Source: Pseudaquidulcibacter saccharophilus
GTDB taxonomy: Bacteria > Pseudomonadota > Alphaproteobacteria > Caulobacterales > Aquidulcibacteraceae
DNA: 64,000 nucleotides
Direction: 5' to 3'
Assembly (NCBI RefSeq): GCF_019455445.1
Contig: NZ_JAHWUS010000003.1
Coordinates: 372,001-436,000, forward strand
This document shows positions 53,293 to 62,038 of this stretch, piece by piece. The position numbers and the translations under genes are program-made. The notes under the pieces were generated by a model. The model was not told where the DNA came from. It searched no databases and was given only the letters and a program-made list of their open reading frames with translations. Numbering within the stretch: the first letter of the stretch is position 1; every line of letters begins with the position of its first letter.

Positions 53293-54399
53293 CTAGGAAA
53301 CCTGACCATCTTCGCGATAAGATATCAGGGCAAGTGTTAGTGCCAAAGTAAATACCGGCGGGCATATTGCGGCAATTAATCCAGGAATATTGCCGGAACT
53401 TGCCATTAAACCCGCTACTTCATTAAAGAAATACATTGATATACCGATTGCAATTGCAATCATAACACTTCGGATTTTGCCGCCAGAACGATCTAGCCCA
53501 ATACTCATAATTGCGGCAAATAAAACCATCGCCAACATATTAAAAGGCAACATTAACAAGCGGAAAAATCGCAACCAATATTTTTCTGGCGAGCCACCAT
53601 TTTGTTTTGCAAGATGCGCCTCGGCAGGAAGTTCCCAAAGCGGAACAATTCTTGGTTCGCGTGTGCCTTCAATTGATGTAGTATTCGAAAGCCCCATTTG
53701 GATGGTTGGGCTAAATTCTGATTGTGAACCTGTATAAGTAGTGTAGGCATCACTAATAATTAGTTGTTTGTTTTTTCTAATTGCAAGCTTTGCGTCAATT
53801 GTTTTTTGTAAATTAAGCCCCGATTTGTCGTAAACATAAATTGTGGCATTGTTTATGGCAAAACTAGTTTGTGTAATTGCTTCTTTACTATCACCATAAA
53901 TAATTAATTGCCCTTCGGTTGAGGGAAGTGTTACCCATAATGATTTTGTTGATTTTGACGCATCGGCAATTTGCACAATTGATGAAAGCCTGTCTTTTTC
54001 GGCCTCATATTGATCATTTAATTTGGCGGAAATTGGATCAATAAAAAATGTAACTGCAACACCGATAAAAACAGCAAGCCAACCAAGCGGCGCAAGAAAA
54101 CGCCACGCAGAAACCCCCGCTGCCCGCATTGCCGTGATTTCTGAACGGCGTGACAGGCCAGTAAAGCTTAGCAATGTTCCAACTAATGCCGTGATTGGAA
54201 TTGATTGTTCTGTAAGGCCGGGAAGGCGCATAAGAGTAAATTTTAATGCGGTAAAGAAATTGGCGTTTTGTATGCCGGCAACTGCGCGCGATTGTTCAAC
54301 TAAATCAACCATTATCACACTTGCAGATACGCCAAGAAAGGCAATTACCATTCCCGAAAGCGATTTTAAGAAAATGTATTTGTTTAAACGGTGCAGCAT
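53293..54399 (-). CDS. lptG: LPS export ABC transporter permease LptG
   Basis: LptG with LptF and the ATPase LptB extracts LPS from the inner membrane. The 368-residue protein has six membrane helices with a periplasmic domain between helices 3 and 4, as in the YjgP/YjgQ family: it begins LNKYIFLKSLSGMVIAFLGV and contains SRRSEITAMRAAGVSAWRFL. It is 4 bp from lptF. lptB is not in the window. Confidence 0.95.
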   Translation of the reverse strand: MLHRLNKYIFLKSLSGMVIAFLGVSASVIMVDLVEQSRAVAGIQNANFFTALKFTLMRLPGLTEQSIPITALVGTLLSFTGLSRRSEITAMRAAGVSAWRFLAPLGWLAVFIGVAVTFFIDPISAKLNDQYEAEKDRLSSIVQIADASKSTKSLWVTLPSTEGQLIIYGDSKEAITQTSFAINNATIYVYDKSGLNLQKTIDAKLAIRKNKQLIISDAYTTYTGSQSEFSPTIQMGLSNTTSIEGTREPRIVPLWELPAEAHLAKQNGGSPEKYWLRFFRLLMLPFNMLAMVLFAAIMSIGLDRSGGKIRSVMIAIAIGISMYFFNEVAGLMASSGNIPGLIAAICPPVFTLALTLALISYREDGQVS

Positions 54400-54403
54400 G
54401 TAA

Positions 54404-55558
54404 TCACACTAATTCCATCATTTCGGATGATTTTCGGCGTTTATTATTGCCGCCACCGGAAATTAATAGGTAATTCCAATTTTTAAACATTCCAAGTTTG
54501 AACATTATGAACAAAGATACCCCAATCGGTATAATATATTGGATAATATTTAATGTTGGTTGTTTCTCTATCACGCCTTCAAGACCTGATTGCGCCAAAA
54601 GCATTGCCAAAGCCGCCGCCGAGGTTTTGGCAATGTGAATGCTTTGACCACGGCGTGAAAAGCCGGTTCCAAAAATCGCAAAGAAACCCAATAATGCTGT
54701 GGCAATTGAATAGAATGGTGCAGAAAAACGGTGATTTGCTTCTACCAATAACTCACCCTTGTGGGATCTATCCCAATTGTGGGTCATATCTGGTGTGAAC
54801 AAGTCGGGTGTAAATCGGTCAGATGGTTTATAAAACAAATCTTTCTCATCTGAATTAAAGCCATCAAGCGTAATTACATATTGCGAAAAACCATAAAGAA
54901 TTGGTGCGCCATTTTCATCACGAGCATGGATTGAACCATCGTTTAATGACATCGCTGGGGTGCCGTTGATTTTAACAATCCCGCCAGAATTTGCCGAATA
55001 GGTGACGCTTTTATCTTTGTTTCGCGTGTCCGATATTAAAAGACCGCGCAAAGCCCCATTTTGGTCGATTTTTCTTGTATAAATGGTGACGCCTTTTACG
55101 CTCTCACGGAATTGCCCTTCTTTAACAAGCGTTGTGGCAATATCTGAACGGATTGCAAAAATCTTTTCACGCATAAGGCGGTATGTAAAGGGCTGAACAA
55201 ATGTGCCAATCGTAAGCACAAATAATGCCACAACCGAAGCCAGCCTAACCAATGGTTCGGCAATTTTCCAAACGCTCATGCCGCTGGCAAAGGCAACCAC
55301 AAGCTCGTTTTCTGAGTAAAGACGACCATATACCAAAATTGCGGATGCAAATAATGCAACCGGTGCAACTACCGCCATAAATTGCGGTGTTGAAAGAATG
55401 GATATTGAAAGAATCGTAAACGGGCTTTGGCCACGTTCAACAATCAAATCCAATTGCGTCAATGATTGGGTAATCAATGCCAATAGCGATAAGCCAATGG
55501 TTATCGCCAAAAATGGGCCTATAAGCAAACCTAATATATATTTTTGTATTTTTAGCAT
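54404..55558 (-). CDS. lptF: LPS export ABC transporter permease LptF
   Basis: The partner permease of LptG. The 384 residues show the YjgP/YjgQ pattern: LKIQKYILGLLIGPFLAITI at the start, GRLYSENELVVAFASGMSVWKI, and IRSDIATTLVKEGQF leading into the periplasmic domain. It starts the lptF-lptG-lptD-surA-pdxA-rsmA run and is divergent from pepA across 208 bp. Confidence 0.95.
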   Translation of the reverse strand: MLKIQKYILGLLIGPFLAITIGLSLLALITQSLTQLDLIVERGQSPFTILSISILSTPQFMAVVAPVALFASAILVYGRLYSENELVVAFASGMSVWKIAEPLVRLASVVALFVLTIGTFVQPFTYRLMREKIFAIRSDIATTLVKEGQFRESVKGVTIYTRKIDQNGALRGLLISDTRNKDKSVTYSANSGGIVKINGTPAMSLNDGSIHARDENGAPILYGFSQYVITLDGFNSDEKDLFYKPSDRFTPDLFTPDMTHNWDRSHKGELLVEANHRFSAPFYSIATALLGFFAIFGTGFSRRGQSIHIAKTSAAALAMLLAQSGLEGVIEKQPTLNIIQYIIPIGVSLFIMFKLGMFKNWNYLLISGGGNNKRRKSSEMMELV

Positions 55559-55766
55559 TCGCTTATAAATGACTCTCTAAAAACAAGCTCGTAAATTTCC
55601 TAATATGTGTGATTGAGGTGTAACGCAAGGGATAAGGTGGTGGCATATCAGACAAAAGAGGGTTAATGTGACCAAAAAACCATTGCTCTAAATTGTTGCT
55701 AACCAAATATGTTACTTTTAACGATTTAAAATTATTGGGTAATGTTCAAAAATACTGGAGAAAATC

Positions 55767-57179
55767 GTGAATATTAATTTTAAAAAGAATGACGATTGCA
55801 AATTAATTATCAAATTCGCCTTTAAAAATGATGCTATCTCGCCAATTCTTGCATTGCAGGGTTTTGATGGCTCTGCATCACAAACCGCCACCGAAACAAT
55901 TGACGGGAAATTAAATATTGTTGTTGGCGTGGGCGAAAAGGACAAACTTACTCTTGAGGCATTTGAAAAAGCGGTTGCCACCGGTGTAAAGGCGGCTTCT
56001 TCACTTGGACAAGCAAGTGTGCAAATCCTTGTAAGTTCAATTGATGCTGATGCAAAATATTCGGCCCATGCGGGTCTTGCGGCGTTAATGGCATCTTATA
56101 AATTTGATACTTATAAAACCGCGCCAAAAACCAAAACTGAACTTTCAGAAATTTTTGTTGATGGCAATGGTGAAGCGGATTTCGCGGCATTGCAATCGCT
56201 TTATGACGGTATCGCATTCGGTCGCGATTTGATGAATGAGCCGCCAAATGTTCTAAACACCGCTGAATTTGCAAAACGCCTTGTCGAATTAAAAGAACTT
56301 GGTGTCGAAGTTACCGTGCTTGGCGAAAAAGAAATGGAAGCATTGGGAATGGGTTCATTCCTTGGTGTGGGGCAGGGGTCAACTTCTGAAAGCCGTGTTG
56401 TGGTTATGAACTATAAAGGCGGTGGCGACGAGGCACCACTCGCGTTGGTTGGCAAAGGTTTATGTTTTGATTCTGGCGGTATTTCTATCAAGCCATCTGG
56501 TGGCATGGAAGAAATGAAGGGCGATATGGGCGGTGCTGCCGCTGTATCAGGCGCCATGAAGGCAATCGCGGGACGCAAGGCAAAAGCGAATGTTGTCGGT
56601 CTTGTCGGTCTTGCTGAAAATATGCCTGATGGCAACGCACAGCGTCCGGGCGATATTGTTAAATCAATGTCTGGCAAAACCATCGAAGTTTTAAACACCG
56701 ATGCCGAAGGGCGTTTGGTTTTATGTGATGTTTTAACCTATGCACAACAAACCTTTAAACCAAAATATGTTATTGATTTGGCAACATTGACGGGTGCAAT
56801 TATCATTTCACTTGGTCATGATTATGCGGGTTTATTCTCAAATAGCGATGATTTATCCGGCAAAATCACTGCTGCGGGTGACAATTGTGGTGAAAAAGTA
56901 TGGCGTCTTCCACTTGGTGCGTCTTATGACAAATTGCTTGATTCCAAAATTGCCGATGTGAAAAACGTAAATCGTTCTGGCCCTGGCTCTCCTGCGGGTT
57001 CAATTACTGCGGCACAATTCCTGCAAAGATTTATCGAAGAAGGAACACAGTGGGCGCATATTGATATTGCCGGAACCGCATGGAAAAATGGTAATGAAGA
57101 CCCGCGCGAACCATCATGGGCAACCGGATATGGTGTTCGCCTTCTTGATACCTTGGTCAAGGAATCGTTTGAGAAATAA
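55767..57179 (+). CDS. pepA: Leucyl aminopeptidase (M17)
   Basis: PepA removes N-terminal residues from peptides and in some bacteria also binds DNA. The 470-residue protein begins at a GTG with CTGGAG upstream. The M17 active site is VGKGLCFDSGGISIKPSGGM, GDMGGAAAV and NTDAEGRLVLCD, holding the two metals. The N-terminal 150 residues are the family's variable domain. It is first in a run with holC and ndk. Confidence 0.96.
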   Translation: MNINFKKNDDCKLIIKFAFKNDAISPILALQGFDGSASQTATETIDGKLNIVVGVGEKDKLTLEAFEKAVATGVKAASSLGQASVQILVSSIDADAKYSAHAGLAALMASYKFDTYKTAPKTKTELSEIFVDGNGEADFAALQSLYDGIAFGRDLMNEPPNVLNTAEFAKRLVELKELGVEVTVLGEKEMEALGMGSFLGVGQGSTSESRVVVMNYKGGGDEAPLALVGKGLCFDSGGISIKPSGGMEEMKGDMGGAAAVSGAMKAIAGRKAKANVVGLVGLAENMPDGNAQRPGDIVKSMSGKTIEVLNTDAEGRLVLCDVLTYAQQTFKPKYVIDLATLTGAIIISLGHDYAGLFSNSDDLSGKITAAGDNCGEKVWRLPLGASYDKLLDSKIADVKNVNRSGPGSPAGSITAAQFLQRFIEEGTQWAHIDIAGTAWKNGNEDPREPSWATGYGVRLLDTLVKESFEK

Positions 57180-57182
57180 TCC

Positions 57183-57635
57183 ATGCAATATTGGTTTTAT
57201 CATCTTGAAAAAACCTCAACAGTGGCGGCACTTGTGCCGCTGCTGGAGCGGTGTTTGAAAAACGATTGGACGTGCCTTATCCGCGCCCAAAACCCCGAAA
57301 CGCTTGTGGCACTTGATAAAGAGCTTTGGACTTTTCAGGAGCGTTTATGGTTGCCCCATGCGATAGAGGGGGCGGAAGGCATTGAACCATCAGAGCAACC
57401 AATTCTTTTAACCACTTCGCAAGAGAATAATAATTTTGCCCAAGCCGTTTTTCTACTTGAAGATGCGCCAATTGGTGATATTGATGGGATTGAACGCGCC
57501 TTTTATTTGATTGATGGGCAGGATGATGAAAAAGTCGCCGCCGCCCGCAAAACTTATAAAGCAGCCAAAGAAGCCGGGTTTGAACTATCCTATTGGAAGC
57601 AAAATACCGCAGGAAAATGGGAGCAAGTTGCGTGA
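57183..57635 (+). CDS. holC: DNA polymerase III chi subunit
   Basis: HolC links the clamp-loader complex to SSB during replication. The 150-residue product starts QYWFYHLEKTSTVAALVPLL and has EKCLKN/RCLKNDWTCLIRA, DKELWTFQERLWLPHA and a C-terminal LSYWKQN, matching the family. The ATG lies 3 bp after the pepA stop, the common pepA-holC order in alphaproteobacteria. Confidence 0.92.
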   Translation: MQYWFYHLEKTSTVAALVPLLERCLKNDWTCLIRAQNPETLVALDKELWTFQERLWLPHAIEGAEGIEPSEQPILLTTSQENNNFAQAVFLLEDAPIGDIDGIERAFYLIDGQDDEKVAAARKTYKAAKEAGFELSYWKQNTAGKWEQVA

Positions 57636-57711
57636 TTATTGCACCCGCTAATATTGCTCATTTCATCTAAAGAAGCTAAATAGCCGCCATATTTAATTTG
57701 GAGTTTTCAAA

Positions 57712-58134
57712 ATGGCTTTAGAGCGTACTTTTTCAATCATTAAACCAGATGCAACCAACCGTAACCTTACTGGTGCTGTAAACGCACTTATCGAAGCGGC
57801 GGGTCTTCGTATCGTTGCGCAAAAACGCATTAAAATGACCACCGAACAAGCAAAAACTTTCTATGCAGTTCACGCAGAACGTCCTTTCTTTGGTGAATTG
57901 GTTGAATTTATGACTTCTGCACCAGTTGTGGTTCAGGTTCTTGAAGGCGAAGACGCAGTTGCAAAATATCGTGAAGTTATGGGCGCAACCAACCCTGAAA
58001 ATGCTGCCGAAGGCACAATCCGCAAAACTTTCGCACTTTCTATGGGTGAAAACTCTGCACACGGTTCAGACAGCGTTGAAAATGCTGCAATTGAAATCGC
58101 GCAATTCTTTGCTGGAAACGAAATCGTAGGCTAG
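57712..58134 (+). CDS. ndk: Nucleoside diphosphate kinase
   Basis: Ndk balances nucleoside triphosphates by phosphate transfer through a phosphohistidine. The 140-residue product has [24 protein letters not shown] and the active-site His in [17 protein letters not shown]. The length is normal. A strong terminator follows. Confidence 0.97.
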   Translation: MALERTFSIIKPDATNRNLTGAVNALIEAAGLRIVAQKRIKMTTEQAKTFYAVHAERPFFGELVEFMTSAPVVVQVLEGEDAVAKYREVMGATNPENAAEGTIRKTFALSMGENSAHGSDSVENAAIEIAQFFAGNEIVG

Positions 58135-58155
58135 TTAATAACTAGCATTAATAAC

Positions 58156-58189
58156 AAAAAGCCCCCGAATTTCGGGGGCTTTTCTTTTT
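58156..58189 (+). terminator. Rho-independent terminator after ndk
   Basis: AAAAAGCCCCCGAA-TTTCGGGGGCTTTT, followed by CTTTTT, is a strong GC stem with a T-run. Confidence 0.93.
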
Positions 58190-58210
58190 GTGATTTACAT
58201 TTCAGTGTTA

Positions 58211-58260
58211 CAGTAACCGGACGAAGTTTAATTTCAACGCGGCGGTTTTTGGTGCGACCA
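58211..58260 (-). pseudogene. Fragment of an OmpA-family gene 3' end
   Basis: 58211-58259 matches 58334-58382 at 45 of 49 bases. Read on the minus strand it encodes RTKNRRVEIKLRPVT, the C-terminal motif of the OmpA-like protein next to it. Upstream the homology stops abruptly and downstream the frame runs through the ndk terminator, so it is a remnant. Most differences from the intact copy are silent, suggesting an old paralogue that decayed rather than a fresh copy. Confidence 0.75.
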
Positions 58261-58328
58261 GTGATGAGGCAGGAAAAGTTGACAGACTTTTCCGTAAGCC
58301 GAAGAACCAGAAAAAACTGTTGCTCAGA

Positions 58329-59000
58329 TTACGCAGTAACTGGACGAAGTTTAATTTCTACGCGACGGTTTTTGGCGCGACCTTCAGGCGTTGAATTATC
58401 GGCAATCGGGTTGCTTTCACCCATTCCGGTTACATAAAGCCTTTGTGATGCTACCCCATGTCCGCTAAGATAGTTTGCAGCAGAGTTTGCGCGGCGTTGC
58501 GATAAATCAAGATTATATGCATCCGAACCGGTTGAATCTGCATAACCAATAACGTCAACATAGGTTGATGGATAATCAGACAACACTTTTGAAACGTCGT
58601 TCAAAACTGAATAGAATTGTGGTTGCAATGTGTCTTGGTTATATTCAAATGTAATATCACCAGGCATGTTAAGAACAATTTCATCACCATTACGGGCAAC
58701 GGTTACGCCGGTTCCTTCTAGTTTTTTGCGAAGTTCGGCCTGTTGTTTATCCATATAATCACCGATTGCATAACCACCCAATGCGCCAATGCCTGCACCG
58801 ATGATTGCATTCTTACGGCCGACAGATGATTTGTCGTTTGACGCATAACCCGCAGCAGCACCAACCACAGCACCAATTATTGCACCAGTTTTCGAATTAT
58901 CACGAACTTTTTCACCAGTGTTTGGATCAACGGTTGTACACGCGCCAAGCATAGAGACAAGAGCCATTGCGCCGATAGTCATTTTAATTTTGTTATTCAT
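58329..59000 (-). CDS. OmpA-family outer-membrane lipoprotein with glycine zipper
   Basis: From the ATG at 59000 (GCAGGAA upstream) the product is 223 residues. A lipoprotein signal ends at Cys21 (MALVSMLGAC). A glycine-zipper region follows (TGAIIGAVVGAAAGYASN; NAIIGAGIGALGGYAIG), then an OmpA-like peptidoglycan-binding domain (DVIGYADSTGSDAYNLDLSQ, RRANSAANYL, AKNRRVEIKLRP). It would tie the outer membrane to the cell wall, as in YiaD. The 3' end has a decayed copy 70 bp downstream. Confidence 0.93.
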   Translation of the reverse strand: MNNKIKMTIGAMALVSMLGACTTVDPNTGEKVRDNSKTGAIIGAVVGAAAGYASNDKSSVGRKNAIIGAGIGALGGYAIGDYMDKQQAELRKKLEGTGVTVARNGDEIVLNMPGDITFEYNQDTLQPQFYSVLNDVSKVLSDYPSTYVDVIGYADSTGSDAYNLDLSQRRANSAANYLSGHGVASQRLYVTGMGESNPIADNSTPEGRAKNRRVEIKLRPVTA

Positions 59001-59132
59001 TTCCTGCTCCATATTAAATTTGGAAAAACCAAATAAATTCACTTTTTTAATTTATAATCTTAAACCTGAATAGCAGATGAAAATATTGTTATTCAATTTT
59101 CAAAAGATTGCAATAAATCAAAAAACCGTAAA

Positions 59133-59702
59133 TTAGATTTTATGGCTTAGGAAAATGGCAATTTTACAGCCGGTTTTAATTATTGCCGATAATATTGGAT
59201 AGAGGGGCGCATCCTCGGCACCATTTTCAATGGCATCGTCACGATGTTCTGATTCCTCTTGGCGGAATTTGGTAATTATCGGCTTTAGCGGATTGTTATC
59301 CGAAAGCTTCTCTTCTTGATCCAGATAGTGCTGCTCGATAACTTCTTCGACTGCGGCGGTGCAGGCATGGGCCGCCTTTTCACCCATGAATGCGGTGGTA
59401 TAGCCAAGCAATTGCGCGGCAGGCTTCCATATTGGTTCAAGGATTGTTGGCCTTATCCCGCGCTCAATAAGGATTTCATCAAATGCTTTTTTATGGGCGA
59501 TTTCTTCGGCTTCTTGTTTGGCAAGAATCATATCTATGCCAGAAAGATTATTGGTATTGGCAAAAACTTTCCGCTGGGCACGGTAAATTTCAACCGCAGC
59601 CATTTCACCGGCATGATCAACCCGCAACATTTGCGATATTTCATCCATTCTCTCGTCATCATTATAATCAGATGGCGGGGTAGGGCGCTTATTTTTGCTC
59701 AT
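59133..59702 (-). CDS. coq7: 3-demethoxyubiquinol 3-hydroxylase (Coq7/UbiF-type)
   Basis: Coq7 is a di-iron enzyme that hydroxylates demethoxyubiquinol in ubiquinone synthesis. The 189-residue protein has RVDHAGEMAAVEIYRAQR with the first iron Glu, AKQEAEEIAHKKAF, AVEEVIEQHY and QEESEHRDDAIENGA, the Glu/His ligand set of the four-helix bundle. It supplies the quinone used by the bc1 complex encoded in the window. dsbB is 10 bp upstream in the same direction. Confidence 0.96.
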   Translation of the reverse strand: MSKNKRPTPPSDYNDDERMDEISQMLRVDHAGEMAAVEIYRAQRKVFANTNNLSGIDMILAKQEAEEIAHKKAFDEILIERGIRPTILEPIWKPAAQLLGYTTAFMGEKAAHACTAAVEEVIEQHYLDQEEKLSDNNPLKPIITKFRQEESEHRDDAIENGAEDAPLYPILSAIIKTGCKIAIFLSHKI

Positions 59703-59712
59703 TTAAAAATGC

Positions 59713-60240
59713 CTATTCAAAATCGGAAGAACCGGTATCACCTTTGAATGCACATATTAATGAAAACGCCGCAAGACACAATGAAATAATAACATTCCAA
59801 TTTGCCATTGAAAGGCCAAAGAGGCTCCAAGGTATTTTATCACAGCTTGGTGGGGCAACAGGTTTTGAAAGTGCGCCCAATAAATCACCAGAGATTTCTT
59901 TTGAACCACCGCCAACACATTCTGGCAAACCTTGCCACCAATGAAGTTCTACACCGGAATGAAAAAATGCAATTGCCGCACTGGCAAGGAATATTACACC
60001 CAAAACCGCATCAATCGCACGAACCAAGGAAGACGCTTTAATATAATGGGTTAGGGCAAAACCAATTAAACCAACAAATAATGCAACCCAATAAACCTCA
60101 CGCTGATGTAGGCAAAGCGCACATGGTGCCATGCCACCAAAGGTTTCAAACGCATGCGCCGCGGCAAGCATTGATGCAGAAATTAATGCCGCCAAAAGCG
60201 CCCAATGTTTTTGTGCCTGCTTAATTGGATATTGAAACAT
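59713..60240 (-). CDS. dsbB: Disulfide bond formation protein B
   Basis: DsbB reoxidises DsbA using ubiquinone. The 175-residue protein has four membrane helices, the quinone-side CALC pair (C40, C43) in GGMAPCALCLHQREVY and a periplasmic pair C108 and C133. Disulfides are expected in several Cys-rich exported proteins of this window. It precedes coq7 by 10 bp. Confidence 0.93.
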   Translation of the reverse strand: MFQYPIKQAQKHWALLAALISASMLAAAHAFETFGGMAPCALCLHQREVYWVALFVGLIGFALTHYIKASSLVRAIDAVLGVIFLASAAIAFFHSGVELHWWQGLPECVGGGSKEISGDLLGALSKPVAPPSCDKIPWSLFGLSMANWNVIISLCLAAFSLICAFKGDTGSSDFE

Positions 60241-60453
60241 ATTTGCCTTTTCAAATTTTTGAGTATGTGTTTGTCTAACTCTATTCAGCGAATATTTAAA
60301 GGTGGCTTAATGACACATGAGATGTATTTGCTGTAATGTAATGACAAATCATGCACTTCGCAAAAAAATAATTCAAAACTTATAATTGAAACAGTGGCGA
60401 CAAAAGCCACAATCAAAGTGATAAAAATAACTTAGGTGAAATATATAATGAAA

Positions 60454-60529
60454 TGGTGCCTGGAGCCGGAATCGAACCAGCGACACGCGGATTTTCAATC
60501 CGCTGCTCTACCAACTGAGCTATCCAGGC
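60454..60529 (-). tRNA. tRNA-Phe (GAA)
   Basis: The reverse strand folds as a complete cloverleaf: acceptor GCCTGGA/TCCAGGC, D stem GCTC/GAGC, anticodon stem GCGGA/TCCGC with loop TTGAAAA (anticodon GAA), T stem GCTGG/CCGGC with TTCGATT, discriminator A. The 3' CCA is encoded. A hairpin GTGGC-TTTTGTC-GCCAC lies about 40 bp downstream. Confidence 0.98.
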
Positions 60530-60647
60530 ACAATCCGCAAAATGCGTGTTGGTATTAAGAGGGGTGCTGAATAGACGATAGAATTAATTATGTAAACCCG
60601 CACTTTCAGCATTGAATGGAAAAACCTGCAATTTCTTCATAATCATC

Positions 60648-61313
60648 TTAGTTTTTGGGCTGTAAATTGTTGTTTATCATGTCAATCACTGCGTCTGGAA
60701 CGGTGGTTTTATCTGGTTGCGGCGTTTCTTGTGGCTGATTTTGGCCTGCGATATAAGTTTGTGCAACCGCCGCTGCGGCAAGGGCCTCAATTTCATTTGC
60801 GGAAAATGCCTTTTGCGCGGTTTTATTGGCATCTTTTGAAAGTGAGATATTGTTTTCTTTTGCCTGACTTAGTTCTTGGTTATCAATATTTATTTCGGGG
60901 CGCATTGCATTTTCAAATTCGCTGGCACGTTTTTCAATTGGGTTTTTGCATGCTGTTGTAACGTTACTGGTTTTATCATTATCACATGCGTCTTTGCCTG
61001 TTGGCTGTTTAATAACAACATTATTGGGATCTTTGGGAAGTATTGCGGGGTTTGGCTCGACAAGTTTTTTTGAATTTGATTTGGAGACTTGCTTTGCAAT
61101 TATTTCGTTTTGGGTTTCTTTTGGAACCGTAATAATTATAGGCTCGGCAGTTTTTGTGGCACTAAGCCCAGGTTGTTCAAAAATAACGTTATTGGTTGGT
61201 TTATTTCCGATTTGGTCAATGTCGGGGGTTTTTGTTTGCGCATTAGCATAAATAGGCATTGTGCAAACTATGCCTATTATAATTATGGATTTTTGTATTT
61301 GATAATTGCCCAT
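60648..61313 (-). CDS. Exported protein of unknown function in the curlin locus
   Basis: The 221-residue protein has a signal peptide (IQKSIIIIGIVCTMPIYANA, cleavage near ANA) and a low-complexity, Asn/Lys/Thr/Pro-rich mature part (KTPDIDQIGNKPTNNVIF, DPNNVVIKQPTGKD), one Cys pair (DACDND, TACKN), and a helical C-terminal segment AFSANEIEALAAAAVAQTY ending with NNLQPKN. It starts 10 bp after the curlin-repeat gene and so belongs to the same operon. It has no curlin repeats; it could be a fibre assembly, anchoring or secretion factor. I do not recognise it. Confidence 0.7.
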   Translation of the reverse strand: MGNYQIQKSIIIIGIVCTMPIYANAQTKTPDIDQIGNKPTNNVIFEQPGLSATKTAEPIIITVPKETQNEIIAKQVSKSNSKKLVEPNPAILPKDPNNVVIKQPTGKDACDNDKTSNVTTACKNPIEKRASEFENAMRPEINIDNQELSQAKENNISLSKDANKTAQKAFSANEIEALAAAAVAQTYIAGQNQPQETPQPDKTTVPDAVIDMINNNLQPKN

Positions 61314-61323
61314 TTTATAGCCT

Positions 61324-61959
61324 TTAGCTACCGTTTTGGATTATTGTTGCACTTGCGCCACCGGTTTGCTTAATGAATAAGTCTGGGTTTGCATCACCAT
61401 TTTGTTGCCAATTAAGGCTATTGATGCCGCCGGCTTGTTCGGCGCTTATGGCATTGTGGTTGCCATCTTGGCTAAGGTTGGCCTGATTATCGTTTCCATC
61501 TTGTTTAAGGTCGATTTTATTGTCATCACCGCTTTGGCTTACGTTCGATAAATTATTATCACCATTTTGGGTGATTTTAGCGATATTGGGCATAATTACG
61601 CCTCCTGATTGATTAAGGTTTGCAACATTAAATTCGCCTTTTTGGGCAATTTCAGCAATATTGCTTAGGTCGTCATAATTTGCGCCGGTTTGCGAAACAT
61701 TGGCGACATTATTGTTTCCAGCTTGTGTAATAATGCTTTTATTTTTTCCGCCAGACTGATTTATTATCGAGATATTTTTATTCCCTGATTGTTTTACATT
61801 TGCCAAGGATCCGTTTCCGCTTTGATTGATTATTGTTTTGTTGGAAACCTGCGGGATATAGGCAATGGATTGGGCTTGTATGCTCGTTGCAAGAAATGAA
61901 CCCGTAAAAATGCAAAGCAATGAGATATACGAACACATTATTTTGATATTGTTTTTCAT
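61324..61959 (-). CDS. Curlin-repeat protein (small, amyloid-fibre subunit candidate)
   Basis: From the ATG at 61959 the product is 211 residues; a reading from 61998 would start inside an intercistronic hairpin and lack a signal peptide at its N-terminus. After the signal peptide (CSYISLLCIFTGSFLATSIQA) come about 15 repeats of the curlin type: IINQSGNGSLANVKQSGNKN, QAGNNNVANVSQTG, QNGDNNLSNVSQSGDDN. The regular N..Q.G..N spacing forms the beta-solenoid amyloid of curli. It is likely exported to the surface with the larger paralogue upstream. Confidence 0.88.
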   Translation of the reverse strand: MKNNIKIMCSYISLLCIFTGSFLATSIQAQSIAYIPQVSNKTIINQSGNGSLANVKQSGNKNISIINQSGGKNKSIITQAGNNNVANVSQTGANYDDLSNIAEIAQKGEFNVANLNQSGGVIMPNIAKITQNGDNNLSNVSQSGDDNKIDLKQDGNDNQANLSQDGNHNAISAEQAGGINSLNWQQNGDANPDLFIKQTGGASATIIQNGS

Positions 61960-61985
61960 GATCTTTGCTTTCGTAAAAAAGAAAT

Positions 61986-62023
61986 CATTCCCCGGCATTG
62001 GGGCATTTGGGGGCCGGGGAATG
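61986..62023 (-). promoter_or_regulatory. Intercistronic hairpin between the two curlin genes
   Basis: CATTCCCCGGC (61986-61996) and GCCGGGGAATG (62013-62023) form a perfect 11-bp stem with a 16-nt loop. No T-run follows on the minus strand. It lies between the larger curlin gene's stop and the smaller one's ATG, where it could partly end transcription or protect the mRNA, setting the ratio of the two proteins. Confidence 0.6.
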
Positions 62024-62038
62024 TAGTATGTGTGTATT

